Notes: generated by a model from the letters alone, not told the origin. A DNA stretch of 64,000 nt from JAIXWP01 sp965247015 (GCA_965247015.1 CBDFGG010000004.1:682001-746000), one strand, 5' to 3'. Counted from the stretch's first letter, positions 44,029-53,307 are shown. Program-made: numbers and translations.

Positions 44029-46239
44029 ATGGAACAACACTCTAGTAATGGCGCCGGGAAATGCCCATTTAATCATGGGGCCATGGCCAAGGCAGCTGGG
44101 AATGGAACTGGAAACAGAGACTGGTGGCCGAATCAACTTAAATTAAATATTCTTCGTCAAAACTCTAAGCTATCCAATCCAATGGATGAGGGATTCAGCT
44201 ACGCTGAAGAATTCAAAAAATTAGATCTTGATGCAGTTAAGAAAGATATCTTCGAATTAATGACCAATTCGCAAGATTGGTGGCCTGCTGACTATGGACA
44301 TTATGGTCCTTTCTTTATCAGAATGGCTTGGCATAGTGCGGGAACATATCGTATTCACGATGGACGTGGCGGTGCAGGCTCAGGAACGCAGCGTTTTGCC
44401 CCTCTAAACAGTTGGCCGGACAATGTCAACCTCGATAAGGCAAGATTGCTTCTATGGCCCTTAAAACAGAAATACGGCAAAAAACTCTCTTGGGCCGATC
44501 TTATGATCCTTGCAGGTAACTGTGCTCTTGAATCAATGGGGTTAAAGCCCTTTGGTTTCGGTGGCGGTCGTGAAGATGTTTGGGAACCAGAACAAGACAT
44601 CTATTGGGGTTCTGAATCGAAATGGCTCGATGATAAAAGATATACTGGAGACCGTCAACTTGAAAACCCTTTAGCCGCTGTGCAAATGGGACTCATCTAT
44701 GTGAATCCTGAAGGGCCAAACGGAAATCCAGACCCACTCGCTGCGGCGCGTGATATTAGAGAAACATTTGCTCGCATGGCAATGGACGACTATGAAACTG
44801 TAGCGCTCATCGCTGGAGGTCATACCTTCGGAAAAACACACGGTGCGGCAGACCCAAGCAAATATGTGGCAGCAGAACCGGCAGGAGCTACCATCGAAGA
44901 GCAAGGCATGGGATGGAAAAACTCATTCGGGTCAGGTGCAGGCGCTGACACTATTTCAAGCGGACTTGAGGGTGCATGGACCACTACTCCGACCAAATGG
45001 AGCAATAATTATTTCGAAAACCTTTTTGGTTATGAATGGGAATTGACTAAGAGTCCAGCAGGAGCGCATCAATGGAAGCCAAAAGGAGGCGCAGGTGAAG
45101 GAACAGTCCCAGATGCTCATGATCCTTCAAAAAAACATGCTCCTTTCATGCTGACTACCGATCTTTCATTGCGCTTCGATCCAGCGTATGAAAAGATTTC
45201 CAGAAGATTCTATGAAAATCCAGATGAATTCGCAGATGCATTTGCGCGTGCTTGGTTCAAACTAACGCACCGCGATATGGGGCCACGCGCTCGCTATCTC
45301 GGAAGTGATGTTCCCGCTGAGGAATTGATCTGGCAGGATCCAGTGCCCGCAGTAAATCATCCATTGATTGATGCATCAGATATTGCATCTCTAAAAGCAA
45401 CCGTTCTTTCATCAGGATTGACGGTGGCAGAATTAGTTTCTACAGCTTGGGCATCAGCATCTACCTTCCGCGGATCGGACAAGCGTGGTGGTGCAAACGG
45501 CGCACGCGTGAGACTTGCTCCGCAGCGTGACTGGGAAGTAAATAATCCCGCACAACTTACAAAAGTGTTATCCACACTTGAGAAAATTCAAAATGATTTC
45601 AATGCAAGTGCAAGTGGAGGAAAAAAAGTTTCGATGGCAGACCTTATCGTTCTTGGTGGATGTGCAGCTATCGAGAAAGCAGCGAAAGCTGCGGGATTTG
45701 ATGTGCAGGTGCCATTCACTCCTGGAAGAACAGACGCAACTGCAGAACAAACGGATGTCGATTCATTCCGTGTGTTGGAACCCATTGCTGATGGATTCAG
45801 AAACTTCAATAGTAAATACAATCCAACAAAAGCAGAAGAAATTCTAATTGACAAAGCACAACTCCTCACATTGACTGCTCCAGAAATGACAGCACTCGTA
45901 GGCGGTATGCGTGTACTGAATACCAACTATAACAATTCAAAACACGGTGTATTTACCAATACTCCAGAAGTATTGACAAACGACTTCTTCGTGAATTTGC
46001 TCGACTTTGGGGTGACTTGGAAAGCTACCTCTGAATCACAAGACGCATTTGAAGGTCGGGACAGAAAATCGGGCGCGATTAAATGGACAGCAACTCGTGC
46101 TGATTTGATTTTCGGTTCGAACTCTGAATTGCGTGCAATTGCAGAAGTCTATGGATGCAATGATGGTAAAGAAAAATTCGCTCACGACTTTGTGGCTGCA
46201 TGGAATAAAGTGATGAACCTAGATCGCTTTGATATTTGA
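44029..46239 (+). CDS. katG: Catalase-peroxidase KatG
   Basis: The 736-residue bifunctional heme enzyme destroys hydrogen peroxide. The distal-site motif RMAWHSAGTYR holds Arg, Trp and His, with the Trp of the Trp-Tyr-Met adduct. The Tyr partner is in GLIYVNPEGPNG. The proximal heme His is in AGGHTFGKTHGA. The second, inactive peroxidase-like half follows, as in the whole family. It is a single gene with its own terminator. No PerR or OxyR gene is adjacent; the repeat-rich region upstream may carry the control site. Confidence 0.98.
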   Translation: MEQHSSNGAGKCPFNHGAMAKAAGNGTGNRDWWPNQLKLNILRQNSKLSNPMDEGFSYAEEFKKLDLDAVKKDIFELMTNSQDWWPADYGHYGPFFIRMAWHSAGTYRIHDGRGGAGSGTQRFAPLNSWPDNVNLDKARLLLWPLKQKYGKKLSWADLMILAGNCALESMGLKPFGFGGGREDVWEPEQDIYWGSESKWLDDKRYTGDRQLENPLAAVQMGLIYVNPEGPNGNPDPLAAARDIRETFARMAMDDYETVALIAGGHTFGKTHGAADPSKYVAAEPAGATIEEQGMGWKNSFGSGAGADTISSGLEGAWTTTPTKWSNNYFENLFGYEWELTKSPAGAHQWKPKGGAGEGTVPDAHDPSKKHAPFMLTTDLSLRFDPAYEKISRRFYENPDEFADAFARAWFKLTHRDMGPRARYLGSDVPAEELIWQDPVPAVNHPLIDASDIASLKATVLSSGLTVAELVSTAWASASTFRGSDKRGGANGARVRLAPQRDWEVNNPAQLTKVLSTLEKIQNDFNASASGGKKVSMADLIVLGGCAAIEKAAKAAGFDVQVPFTPGRTDATAEQTDVDSFRVLEPIADGFRNFNSKYNPTKAEEILIDKAQLLTLTAPEMTALVGGMRVLNTNYNNSKHGVFTNTPEVLTNDFFVNLLDFGVTWKATSESQDAFEGRDRKSGAIKWTATRADLIFGSNSELRAIAEVYGCNDGKEKFAHDFVAAWNKVMNLDRFDI

Positions 46240-46288
46240 TTTATTCCAAGTGAAATGTTTCCGTAATAGAAACACGACCATAAAAACT

Positions 46289-46320
46289 AAAAGGGCGAAG
46301 AATAAAATCTTCGCCCTTTT
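46289..46320. terminator. Bidirectional terminator between katG and serine hydrolase
   Basis: The long stem AAAAGGGCGAAGA / TCTTCGCCCTTTT with a 6-nt loop has A and T runs on either side, suited to both convergent genes. Confidence 0.9.
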
Positions 46321-46323
46321 GGT

Positions 46324-47736
46324 TTACATTTTTAATCTTCGTCTTGCTTCCAATCGATTTCCATTTTGAAGCAAGAATAATTTCGTTACCTGATTGAATT
46401 CATCTTTTTCAAACACTATTTGAGCTTCAACTACTTTAAAGAAAAAAGTAAGCGGTGCCTCTGCGTAGATGGGAAAGGCGTTCTGACCAGTCATTCGCGC
46501 CATCAATCCACTTTCGCCCATTGTAATGAATATATCAACCCCTTCTGCAATATTGTAAACCCCAACCAACTTTTCCAATTCCTCTTTTGGTAATTGAATT
46601 TCAACTTTGTCTTTGAAAAGAACAAGTGGTTTATTGTATAAAACATCTCTCATTTCTTGTACTGGAAAAGAACGAGATTCAAAATTCATTAATACAATGA
46701 TGGTCTTATCCGAATCCACATGTCTTTCAATGAATGTGGCATATCCTGGCCAGCCTCCTGTGTGATTTACTATTTTTCCATACTCTGAATTATTCTCAAC
46801 AAACCAACCGAATGAATATTCGGTTTTATTATTATCATTCAAAGTAGTTACCTCAAATAGCTTTTTCAAACCATCTTTTGAGAGTAGCTTGTTGGTATAT
46901 AAAGCACGATCCCACTTTAAAAGATCAGGAGCAGTAGAATTCACGCACCCATCGCCCACTATGCCGTCCAGCCAAATCACAAAGTTATATTCCTTCATAT
47001 CATCTGGTAATATGAATTTTTTCAAACTATCTGATTTGGTATATCCAAGTGCATAATTCTTAACTGACTTAGGGGCATATCTTCTATTATACACAAACGT
47101 ATTCTTCATCTTCAAAGGCAAGAAGATATTTTGGCGCAAATACTCTCCGAAAGATTGACCTGAAACTTTTTCAATAATACTGGCTAGCAGCGCATATCCC
47201 GTGTTGCTGTACTCAAACCGTTCATTAGGTTCAAATAAAAGCGCTGGCTTGTGTTCAGCGAAAGTTGCAATAATATCCGCATTAGTTGCAATTTTAGACT
47301 TGTCATAAACCTTTTCCATTAACTCCATGTAGTCAGGAAGCCCACTGGTGTGATAGACCATCTGTTCCACAGTAACACCTTTATAAAATGACAACTCAGG
47401 AAAAAACTTTTCTATACCATCTTTCAAATTCAGTTTCCCCTTCTCTGCCAACAATAAAATCCCCATTGCCGTAAATTGCTTCGAGCAAGATGCTAACTCA
47501 AAGACAGAGTTCTTATTCAATTTAGCTTTTGTCGCGAGATTCGCGAGTCCAAAACTTCTGTTGTAAATAATCTTTCCTTCTTCTGCAATCAGAACATTTC
47601 CATTCAGTTTTTCTTGGCTTACCAGATCATTAAACAATTTATCGAATTGCTTTGACTTCTTCTGTCCCAGAGCATTCGCATTAATGAGCATCATTGCTAT
47701 CGCAATGATGAGATAAACTAACTTGTTTTTTTTCAT
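46324..47736 (-). CDS. Beta-lactamase-fold serine hydrolase
   Basis: The 470-residue exported protein has a signal peptide (about 1-24, ANALG before Q). The class C/penicillin-binding fold has S83-x-x-K86 (SCSK) and the YSN motif in FEYSNTGYALL; a GGWPGYAT segment replaces the third-box region. The C-terminal ~110 residues form a small extra domain. These proteins are usually peptidases or esterases rather than true beta-lactamases. Start and stop overlap the DUF1801 gene by one base (TAATG). Palindrome copy 6 lies inside. Confidence 0.88.
   Translation of the reverse strand: MKKNKLVYLIIAIAMMLINANALGQKKSKQFDKLFNDLVSQEKLNGNVLIAEEGKIIYNRSFGLANLATKAKLNKNSVFELASCSKQFTAMGILLLAEKGKLNLKDGIEKFFPELSFYKGVTVEQMVYHTSGLPDYMELMEKVYDKSKIATNADIIATFAEHKPALLFEPNERFEYSNTGYALLASIIEKVSGQSFGEYLRQNIFLPLKMKNTFVYNRRYAPKSVKNYALGYTKSDSLKKFILPDDMKEYNFVIWLDGIVGDGCVNSTAPDLLKWDRALYTNKLLSKDGLKKLFEVTTLNDNNKTEYSFGWFVENNSEYGKIVNHTGGWPGYATFIERHVDSDKTIIVLMNFESRSFPVQEMRDVLYNKPLVLFKDKVEIQLPKEELEKLVGVYNIAEGVDIFITMGESGLMARMTGQNAFPIYAEAPLTFFFKVVEAQIVFEKDEFNQVTKLFLLQNGNRLEARRRLKM
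46806..46823. repeat. ACCGAA/TTCGGT palindrome, copy 6
   Basis: ACCGAATGAATATTCGGT differs from copy 5 by one base. It lies in the serine hydrolase gene, coding for T-E-Y-S-F-G on the minus strand, a peptide that fits the family. Confidence 0.75.
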
Positions 47737-48128
47737 TATTTCAAGCGCTCTAGCACGCCCTTTCTTTTTACGATATTCTTATAATCCCATTGAATGGCTT
47801 CGCCTTTGGATATCCAATGCACAAGAATTTCTTGATCAACTTTTTCCAAGGAGTCGTAAGTAATTCCCGCTGCTTTAAATGAGCCTGAGGCCGCGAGTGC
47901 TGGCTCATCGAATGACTGGCCGCTCCAAAACATCAAATGAATTCCCGCCTTTTGCTTGCTGTAACCTACAATCGGATTGCCATCAATAAACCACACAGGA
48001 TGACGGTGCCACACTTTGCATACTGCATTTTTGATATTCGCATCAATCACTTTTGCGAGTGTTTCACAAATGGCAATGTCCGATGAGGCTTGGGCGCTAT
48101 TGTACTCCTCAATATCTGGTGAAATCAT
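47736..48128 (-). CDS. DUF1801 domain protein
   Basis: The 130-residue small cytoplasmic protein matches the DUF1801/YdhG-like fold: VCKVWHRHPVWFIDGNPIVGYSKQKAGIHLMFWSG. The fold binds hydrophobic ligands in related structures, but the function is unknown. It is translationally coupled to the serine hydrolase downstream (TAATG). Another DUF1801 gene ends one base upstream. Confidence 0.85.
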   Translation of the reverse strand: MISPDIEEYNSAQASSDIAICETLAKVIDANIKNAVCKVWHRHPVWFIDGNPIVGYSKQKAGIHLMFWSGQSFDEPALAASGSFKAAGITYDSLEKVDQEILVHWISKGEAIQWDYKNIVKRKGVLERLK

Positions 48129-48129
48129 T

Positions 48130-48555
48130 TTATGCTGGATATTTTGCTTTTAGAAAAGCGATGGTATTTAGTGAGATTTTCTTGAGCACTTCAAGATTGA
48201 TATCAGATACCTTTTTCACATAAATACAAGCCTTTCCCATTTTGAATTTGCCAAGCTCTTTAAGCAATGCATCATTCTCAGGAGTGGATGTATAGATATA
48301 GAGCGAAATGGCTGCTTTTCTTGGGGAAAAGCCTATTAAAGGCCAGTCCCCCTTTTGAGCGCTTCGATCTGATTTATAGAAATATTCGCCATAACCAATG
48401 ATGGAACCACCCCACATTTTTGGAGGATGTCCAGAGATGTCTTCCAAATATTTTAATAAATGAAATGCATCTTGTTTCTTTTGATCTGTATCCGCAAACT
48501 CTAGGATGAAATCGTTGACATCCTTGTCATTGACTTTAGTTTTTAGTTCTGCCAT
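48130..48555 (-). CDS. DUF1801 domain protein (second copy)
   Basis: The 141-residue protein has the other common DUF1801 pattern: GHPPKMWGGSIIGYGEYFY, then WPLIGFSPRKAAISLYIY, and a KMGKACIYVKKVSDIN tail. It is only distantly similar to its neighbour, so the pair is not a recent duplication. It lies between tag and the other DUF1801 gene with 1-5 bp gaps. Confidence 0.88.
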   Translation of the reverse strand: MAELKTKVNDKDVNDFILEFADTDQKKQDAFHLLKYLEDISGHPPKMWGGSIIGYGEYFYKSDRSAQKGDWPLIGFSPRKAAISLYIYTSTPENDALLKELGKFKMGKACIYVKKVSDINLEVLKKISLNTIAFLKAKYPA

Positions 48556-48560
48556 GATGA

Positions 48561-49121
48561 TTATGATTTATTATTTGAACTCCACATTGGCTTTGCTTTT
48601 AGAGCCTTTTTATAAACGGGACATGATTCATCGTGTGCTCCGCTCAAGTAACCAATGCTCATTAAAAATTCATTTACAATTTCTCCTCCCGTGAATCGGA
48701 ACGTCTTTTTAAAAAGCTTTACCCACTCTTCTTTCTTTTTAGGATGGTGATGGATCAACCAATTTTCAAACGAGCCGAATTCATTTTGCAATTGAATAAT
48801 GGTCTTGGCATTTTCTATTGCAGCATTAATCTTCAAGCGATTTCGAATGATGCCAGGATCATTCATCAACCTTTCAAAATCCTTATCTCCGTAGGCCGAT
48901 ATTTTTTTTATATTAAAATTGGAATAGGCCTTCCGAAACGAATCTTCTTTCTTCAAGATGGTCTCCCAGCTTAAACCCGCTTGATTAATCTCCATAATCA
49001 AACGGCCAAATAATTCGTTGTCATCATGAATTGGAAATCCATAATGATCATCATGATAGCGTGCGTGCAAAGCCTTGCGGTCTGCGGGCGCCATCGTTTC
49101 TATTGCTTTACAGTATGACAA
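48561..49121 (-). CDS. DNA-3-methyladenine glycosylase I (Tag family)
   Basis: The 186-residue enzyme removes 3-methyladenine from alkylated DNA. The zinc-binding set of the Tag family is intact: C4, the H of RYHDDHYG (H23), H163 and C167 in AHDESC. Compared with classical Tag, the N-terminal WxxxDP signature is missing and YHDxEWG reads YHDDHYG. The AGLSWETILKK helix-hairpin region is normal. It is therefore a divergent but probably active member; I leave the symbol blank. Confidence 0.85.
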   Translation of the reverse strand: MSYCKAIETMAPADRKALHARYHDDHYGFPIHDDNELFGRLIMEINQAGLSWETILKKEDSFRKAYSNFNIKKISAYGDKDFERLMNDPGIIRNRLKINAAIENAKTIIQLQNEFGSFENWLIHHHPKKKEEWVKLFKKTFRFTGGEIVNEFLMSIGYLSGAHDESCPVYKKALKAKPMWSSNNKS

Positions 49122-49146
49122 TTTGAACTAGATTTTTTTTCAAAAA

Positions 49147-49704
49147 TTAAACACGACAAACCCCGCGGAATCCGCGTGCTGCATAATAAGACTGAACACC
49201 GTTGTGATAAATAAAAACACGACCGAAGCGGCAGTCTCCGAAGATAGCACCATCCAGTTTTCGCATCTCATCCTCCGTCTTCAACCAACTAGATGTTTTC
49301 AAATCAAACTTACCCAATTTCTGAAGTGCTTGATATTCGTTTTCATCCATCATGTCAATGCCCATGTCTGCTGCCATTTGCAGTGCACTCCCTTTTGGCT
49401 TGTTCTCTTTTCGCGCATCTAATGCTGCTTGGTCATAGCACAAGCTTCGGCGATCTTTGGGTGTTTCAGCACTGCAATCAAAAAATAAATATGCTCCTGA
49501 TTTTGAATCCACACCCACTACGTCTGGCTCACCTCCAGTCCTTTCCATTTCAAAAAGCGACCACATTTTATCGGCTTGTTTGGAAAGCTTCTTTTCTACA
49601 TCATCCCATTTCAGAGACTTATGACGTTGCATGTTTTTTTCGAAGCGCGCTTTAAGAATTTCCAACAGTTCTTTTTGCTGCGCCGCCGTGAGTGACTTTT
49701 TCAT
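49147..49704 (-). CDS. DUF4256 protein
   Basis: The 185-residue cytoplasmic protein matches the DUF4256 family: helical N-terminus, then VVGVDSKSGAYLFFDCSAETPKDRRSLCYDQAAL and the C-terminal FGDCRFGRVFIYHNGVQSYYAARGFRG. The function is not known. It is one of a run of small stand-alone genes around tag. Confidence 0.88.
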   Translation of the reverse strand: MKKSLTAAQQKELLEILKARFEKNMQRHKSLKWDDVEKKLSKQADKMWSLFEMERTGGEPDVVGVDSKSGAYLFFDCSAETPKDRRSLCYDQAALDARKENKPKGSALQMAADMGIDMMDENEYQALQKLGKFDLKTSSWLKTEDEMRKLDGAIFGDCRFGRVFIYHNGVQSYYAARGFRGVCRV

Positions 49705-49737
49705 TTAGTAGTGATTGAACGTGGAAAGATAAAAATT

Positions 49738-50553
49738 CTATTTATCCAAAAGTGGATTATACATCATAATTGCGCTATTCTCTGCTACAAGTTCAACTTC
49801 TTCCTCTCCAATATCAAGATGTGTGATTTTTTTCCAAATTCGATTGTGTCTTGTATACCCGCCCCACCATTGCTGCTGAAACATATGGTCGGTTTCAAAA
49901 ATTTCATACTTCAACTTTAAATCTGCACTGGACAAAATCTCCCCATGAAGATGTGTTTTATCGAGCCATAGTTTTATTTGAAATGCGTGAGGAGTTTTAT
50001 TCTCCAATTGCAGGTCAATATAATTATAGGATAAAGTAGCGCCGCAAGCGAAAGGAATCGTTCTATTGATATCTGGAAATACATCAAAACCATGTCGCCA
50101 TCTTTCCTTCACGGTTAATGGCGTATGAAGCGCCATCCAATAGAGTAAATTTCCCAATTGACACAAACCACCGCCGATTCCTGTTTCTACCTTCCCATTG
50201 TGCAGTGTCATTCCTTCGAGATAACCCTTCCATCGACTTGGGCGGCCTACCATTTTCCAAATAGAAAAAGTTTGTCCTGGCTCGATCACAACACCATTTA
50301 TTTTCGATATGGCTAATCGCAAATTGGTGGCTTTATTATGCTGAAGATACATGTCCACATCTTTCAGAGGACGAAGCACAAAAGATTTATGTTGAATAAT
50401 GGAATTGGAAAGGGATACTTCTCGATTTATTCGAGCAAAACTCGAATACTCTTTTATCCATTTTAATTGTCTTTTAAAAATAAAATATTCTTTCCCGAGC
50501 CACTTGCGCAACTTCCCGCGATGTTTTGGTTTTTCAACGAATTGATGCTGCAA
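49738..50553 (-). CDS. VanW-like protein
   Basis: The 271 residues match the VanW family: a VIEPGQTFSIWKMVG motif followed by VETGIGGGLCQLGNLLYWMAL. VanW was named from vancomycin-resistance operons, but its biochemical role is unknown. No vanA/H/X genes are nearby. The start is TTG at 50551-50553: an in-frame stop lies six codons upstream and no ATG exists before the conserved core. It begins 15 bases after the stop of the small membrane protein. Confidence 0.85.
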   Translation of the reverse strand: MQHQFVEKPKHRGKLRKWLGKEYFIFKRQLKWIKEYSSFARINREVSLSNSIIQHKSFVLRPLKDVDMYLQHNKATNLRLAISKINGVVIEPGQTFSIWKMVGRPSRWKGYLEGMTLHNGKVETGIGGGLCQLGNLLYWMALHTPLTVKERWRHGFDVFPDINRTIPFACGATLSYNYIDLQLENKTPHAFQIKLWLDKTHLHGEILSSADLKLKYEIFETDHMFQQQWWGGYTRHNRIWKKITHLDIGEEEVELVAENSAIMMYNPLLDK

Positions 50554-50568
50554 GGAATAACTGTGTTT

Positions 50569-50766
50569 TTATTTTCTAAAAATCAATTTATAGAATGTCA
50601 CAGCGAGGATGGTGCCGAAGAAGGCGATACAAGCAATTCCCACCACTTTAGTCATCATCGGGTATGAATTTCCGGGGTCCGTCGCTTTAGTTGATACAAG
50701 GTAAACCCCTAGCATTACAAAAAGGATGGACGTACCAAGGGCGTAAAACGGTCTAGTTATTTTCAT
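50569..50766 (-). CDS. Small two-helix membrane protein, STM3941-like N-terminal half
   Basis: The 65-residue protein has two hydrophobic helices (about 7-25 and 40-60). The layout FYALGTSILFVMLGVYLV...VVGIACIAFFGTILAVTFYKLI resembles the first half of the STM3941 family, whose members usually run to about 170-190 residues with a cytoplasmic C-terminal domain. That domain is missing, because the stop at 50569 is followed directly by the VanW-like gene. It may be a natural short form or a truncated gene. Confidence 0.6.
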   Translation of the reverse strand: MKITRPFYALGTSILFVMLGVYLVSTKATDPGNSYPMMTKVVGIACIAFFGTILAVTFYKLIFRK

Positions 50767-50796
50767 AAGTAAATCGAAGATAGTATTTCTTGAATA

Positions 50797-50830
50797 AAAA
50801 AAAACCTCGCTGTTGAAAGCGAGGTTTTTT
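50797..50830. terminator. Terminator of the nrd genes
   Basis: The stem AAAACCTCGC / GCGAGGTTTT with an 8-nt loop, followed by T on both strands, ends nrdA transcription (minus strand) ahead of the small membrane protein gene. Confidence 0.88.
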
Positions 50831-50850
50831 GTTATCAGGAATAAATCAAA

Positions 50851-53307
50851 TCAACCGCTACACATTTCGCATCCATCAGGATTGTCGAGTGAGCACGCAA
50901 TCGCTGCCTGCTGTTTTGCGATCTCCTCTGCTGTTAGACCAGCACGATCCATCATACTTGGAGGAGTCTGAAGTTCGAATTGTGGCTGAGCTACTTCTGC
51001 TGTCGCTGCTACAGTTTCAGAAGTTGCAGGAATAGTATTTTCCTGGTATTTCTTTTCTACTGTAAACTTGATAGCATCCGTTGCTGCTTTTGTACGGAGG
51101 TAATACATACCTGTCTTTAAGCCTTTCTCCCATGCATAGAAGTGCATTGAAGTCAACTTACCGAAGTTTGGATTCTCCATAAATACATTGAGTGATTGGC
51201 TTTGACAGATGTATGCACCTCTGTCTGCCGACATTTCAATGATTGCCTTTTGTGAAAGCTCCCATGCTGTTTTGTAAAGTGCCTTCAAATTATCTGGAAT
51301 CTCCGCGATATTTTGAACAGAACCATTACCTGCGATGAGTTTATTCTTCAAATCTTCATTCCAAAGTCCTAGGCTAACTAGGTCTTTGAGCAAATGCTTG
51401 TTAACGATGATGTACTCACCCGCCAGTACGCGTCTCGTGTAGATGTTACTGGTATAGGGTTCAAAACACTCATTGTTTCCAAGGATCTGTGCAGTTGATG
51501 CTGTTGGCATTGGTGCCAAAAGCAATGAGTTGCGCATTCCGTGGATTTTAATTTCTTCTTTCAAAACATCCCACTCCCAACGATCGGTTGGAGTTGCATT
51601 CCACATGTCGTATTGTAGAATACCTTGTGATGCTGGTGAGCCAGGGAAGGTTTCGTATGCACCATCACGCTTTGCTAAATCTTTAGAAGCTGTAGCTGCT
51701 GCATAATAAATTGTCTCGAAAATTTCTTTGTTCAATTGACGAGCTTCTGGGCCGTCAAATGGGAAACGCATAAGGATGAAAGCATCCGCCAAACCTTGCA
51801 CACCAATTCCGATTGGACGGTGACGCATGTTTGATTTACGTGTTTCTGGCACTGGATAATAATTGCCGTCAATGATAACGTTCAAGTTGATGGTCAACTG
51901 ATACGCTACATCGAACAGGCGATTGTGATCGAACTGTCCGTCTTTTACAAACTTTGGAAGTGCGATAGAACCAAGGTTACAAACAGCGATTTCATCTGGT
52001 GCAGTGTACTCGATAATTTCTGTACAAAGGTTAGAGCTCTTGATAACACCTAGGTTCTTTTGATTGCTCTTGCTGTTTGCAGCATCCTTGTACAACATGT
52101 ATGGCGTACCTGTTTCGATTTGTGATTCAAGAATCTTGAACCAAAGATCTTGTGCCTTGATGGTAGCGCGACCGCGGCCTTCTTGCTCATACTTTGTGTA
52201 CAAAGCTTCGAACTCTGCACCATACGTATCCGCCAAGCCTGGACACTCATTTGGACACATCAATGTCCAAGTAGTATCTTCTTTCACACGCTTCATGAAC
52301 AAGTCTGGAATCCATAGTGCATAGAACAAGTCACGTGCGCGAGCTTCTTCTTTACCATGGTTTTTTCTCAAATCCAAGAATTCATAAACGTCAGCGTGCC
52401 ACGGCTCGAGGTAGATAGCGAAAGATCCTTTGCGCTTTCCACCACCCTGATCTACGTAGCGTGCTGTATCATTGAATACTTTCAACATTGGAACGATACC
52501 ATTTGAAGTACCATTTGTTCCTTTGATGTAAGAGCCTTTCGCACGCACATTGTGGATGCTTAGACCGATACCACCCGCGCTTTGTGAGATCAATGCCGTT
52601 TGCTTCAAGGTATTGTAAATACCGTCGATGCTGTCAGACTGCATTTGAATCAAGAAGCAAGAGCTCATTTGAGGCTTTGGGGTACCTGCATTGAATAATG
52701 TTGGTGTAGCGTGCGTAAACCAACCTTCGCTCATCATGTTGTAAGTCTTGATGGCTTCTTCCATGTTCCCTTTGTGGATACCTACAGATACACGCATGAA
52801 CAGATGCTGAGGACGCTCTGCTACTTTGCCGTAGAGTTTCAAAAGGTAAGAACGCTCCAAAGTTTTGAAACCGAAGTAATCAAAGTTGAAGTCACGATCA
52901 TAAATGATTGTGCTATCCAATAATGGAGCATTTTCTTGAATGACTTGATATACATCATCCGCGATCAAACCAGCGCTTTGTCCGGTTTTTGGATCGATGT
53001 AAGTGTATAAATCATGAATCGTTTGGCTAAACGATTTCTTGGTATTCTTATGGAGATTGCTCACTGCGATACGCGATGCAAGCAAAGCATAATCTGGGTG
53101 AGTAGTCGCGTTAGAAGCCGCGATTTCAGCCGCAAGGTTATCCAGTTCGCTGGTAGTAACACCATCGTAAACTCCCTCGATTACTTTCATAGCAATCTTC
53201 ACAGGATCCACGATTGGATTTAAAGCATAACACAACTTGGTAACCCGTGCTGTGATTTTATCAAATTTGACACTCTCTCTGTGTCCGTCGCGCTTGATAA
53301 CGTACAT
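50851..53307 (-). CDS. nrdA: Class Ia ribonucleotide reductase alpha subunit
   Basis: The 818-residue catalytic subunit begins with an ATP-cone (YVIKRDGHRESVKFDKI), so activity is allosterically regulated. The active-site region includes SSCFLIQMQSDSIDGI and the NLCTEIIEY cysteine; PMPTASTAQILGNNECFEP is a family hallmark. The C-terminus has the redox pair in GCEMCSG, used for re-reduction by thioredoxin. It is read in the same direction as nrdB, 210 bp upstream, with a stem-loop between them. Confidence 0.97.
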   Translation of the reverse strand: MYVIKRDGHRESVKFDKITARVTKLCYALNPIVDPVKIAMKVIEGVYDGVTTSELDNLAAEIAASNATTHPDYALLASRIAVSNLHKNTKKSFSQTIHDLYTYIDPKTGQSAGLIADDVYQVIQENAPLLDSTIIYDRDFNFDYFGFKTLERSYLLKLYGKVAERPQHLFMRVSVGIHKGNMEEAIKTYNMMSEGWFTHATPTLFNAGTPKPQMSSCFLIQMQSDSIDGIYNTLKQTALISQSAGGIGLSIHNVRAKGSYIKGTNGTSNGIVPMLKVFNDTARYVDQGGGKRKGSFAIYLEPWHADVYEFLDLRKNHGKEEARARDLFYALWIPDLFMKRVKEDTTWTLMCPNECPGLADTYGAEFEALYTKYEQEGRGRATIKAQDLWFKILESQIETGTPYMLYKDAANSKSNQKNLGVIKSSNLCTEIIEYTAPDEIAVCNLGSIALPKFVKDGQFDHNRLFDVAYQLTINLNVIIDGNYYPVPETRKSNMRHRPIGIGVQGLADAFILMRFPFDGPEARQLNKEIFETIYYAAATASKDLAKRDGAYETFPGSPASQGILQYDMWNATPTDRWEWDVLKEEIKIHGMRNSLLLAPMPTASTAQILGNNECFEPYTSNIYTRRVLAGEYIIVNKHLLKDLVSLGLWNEDLKNKLIAGNGSVQNIAEIPDNLKALYKTAWELSQKAIIEMSADRGAYICQSQSLNVFMENPNFGKLTSMHFYAWEKGLKTGMYYLRTKAATDAIKFTVEKKYQENTIPATSETVAATAEVAQPQFELQTPPSMMDRAGLTAEEIAKQQAAIACSLDNPDGCEMCSG

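Noticed and set aside
47736..48555. Tandem duplication of DUF1801 genes
   Set aside because: The two proteins are too different in sequence and motif to be a recent duplication.
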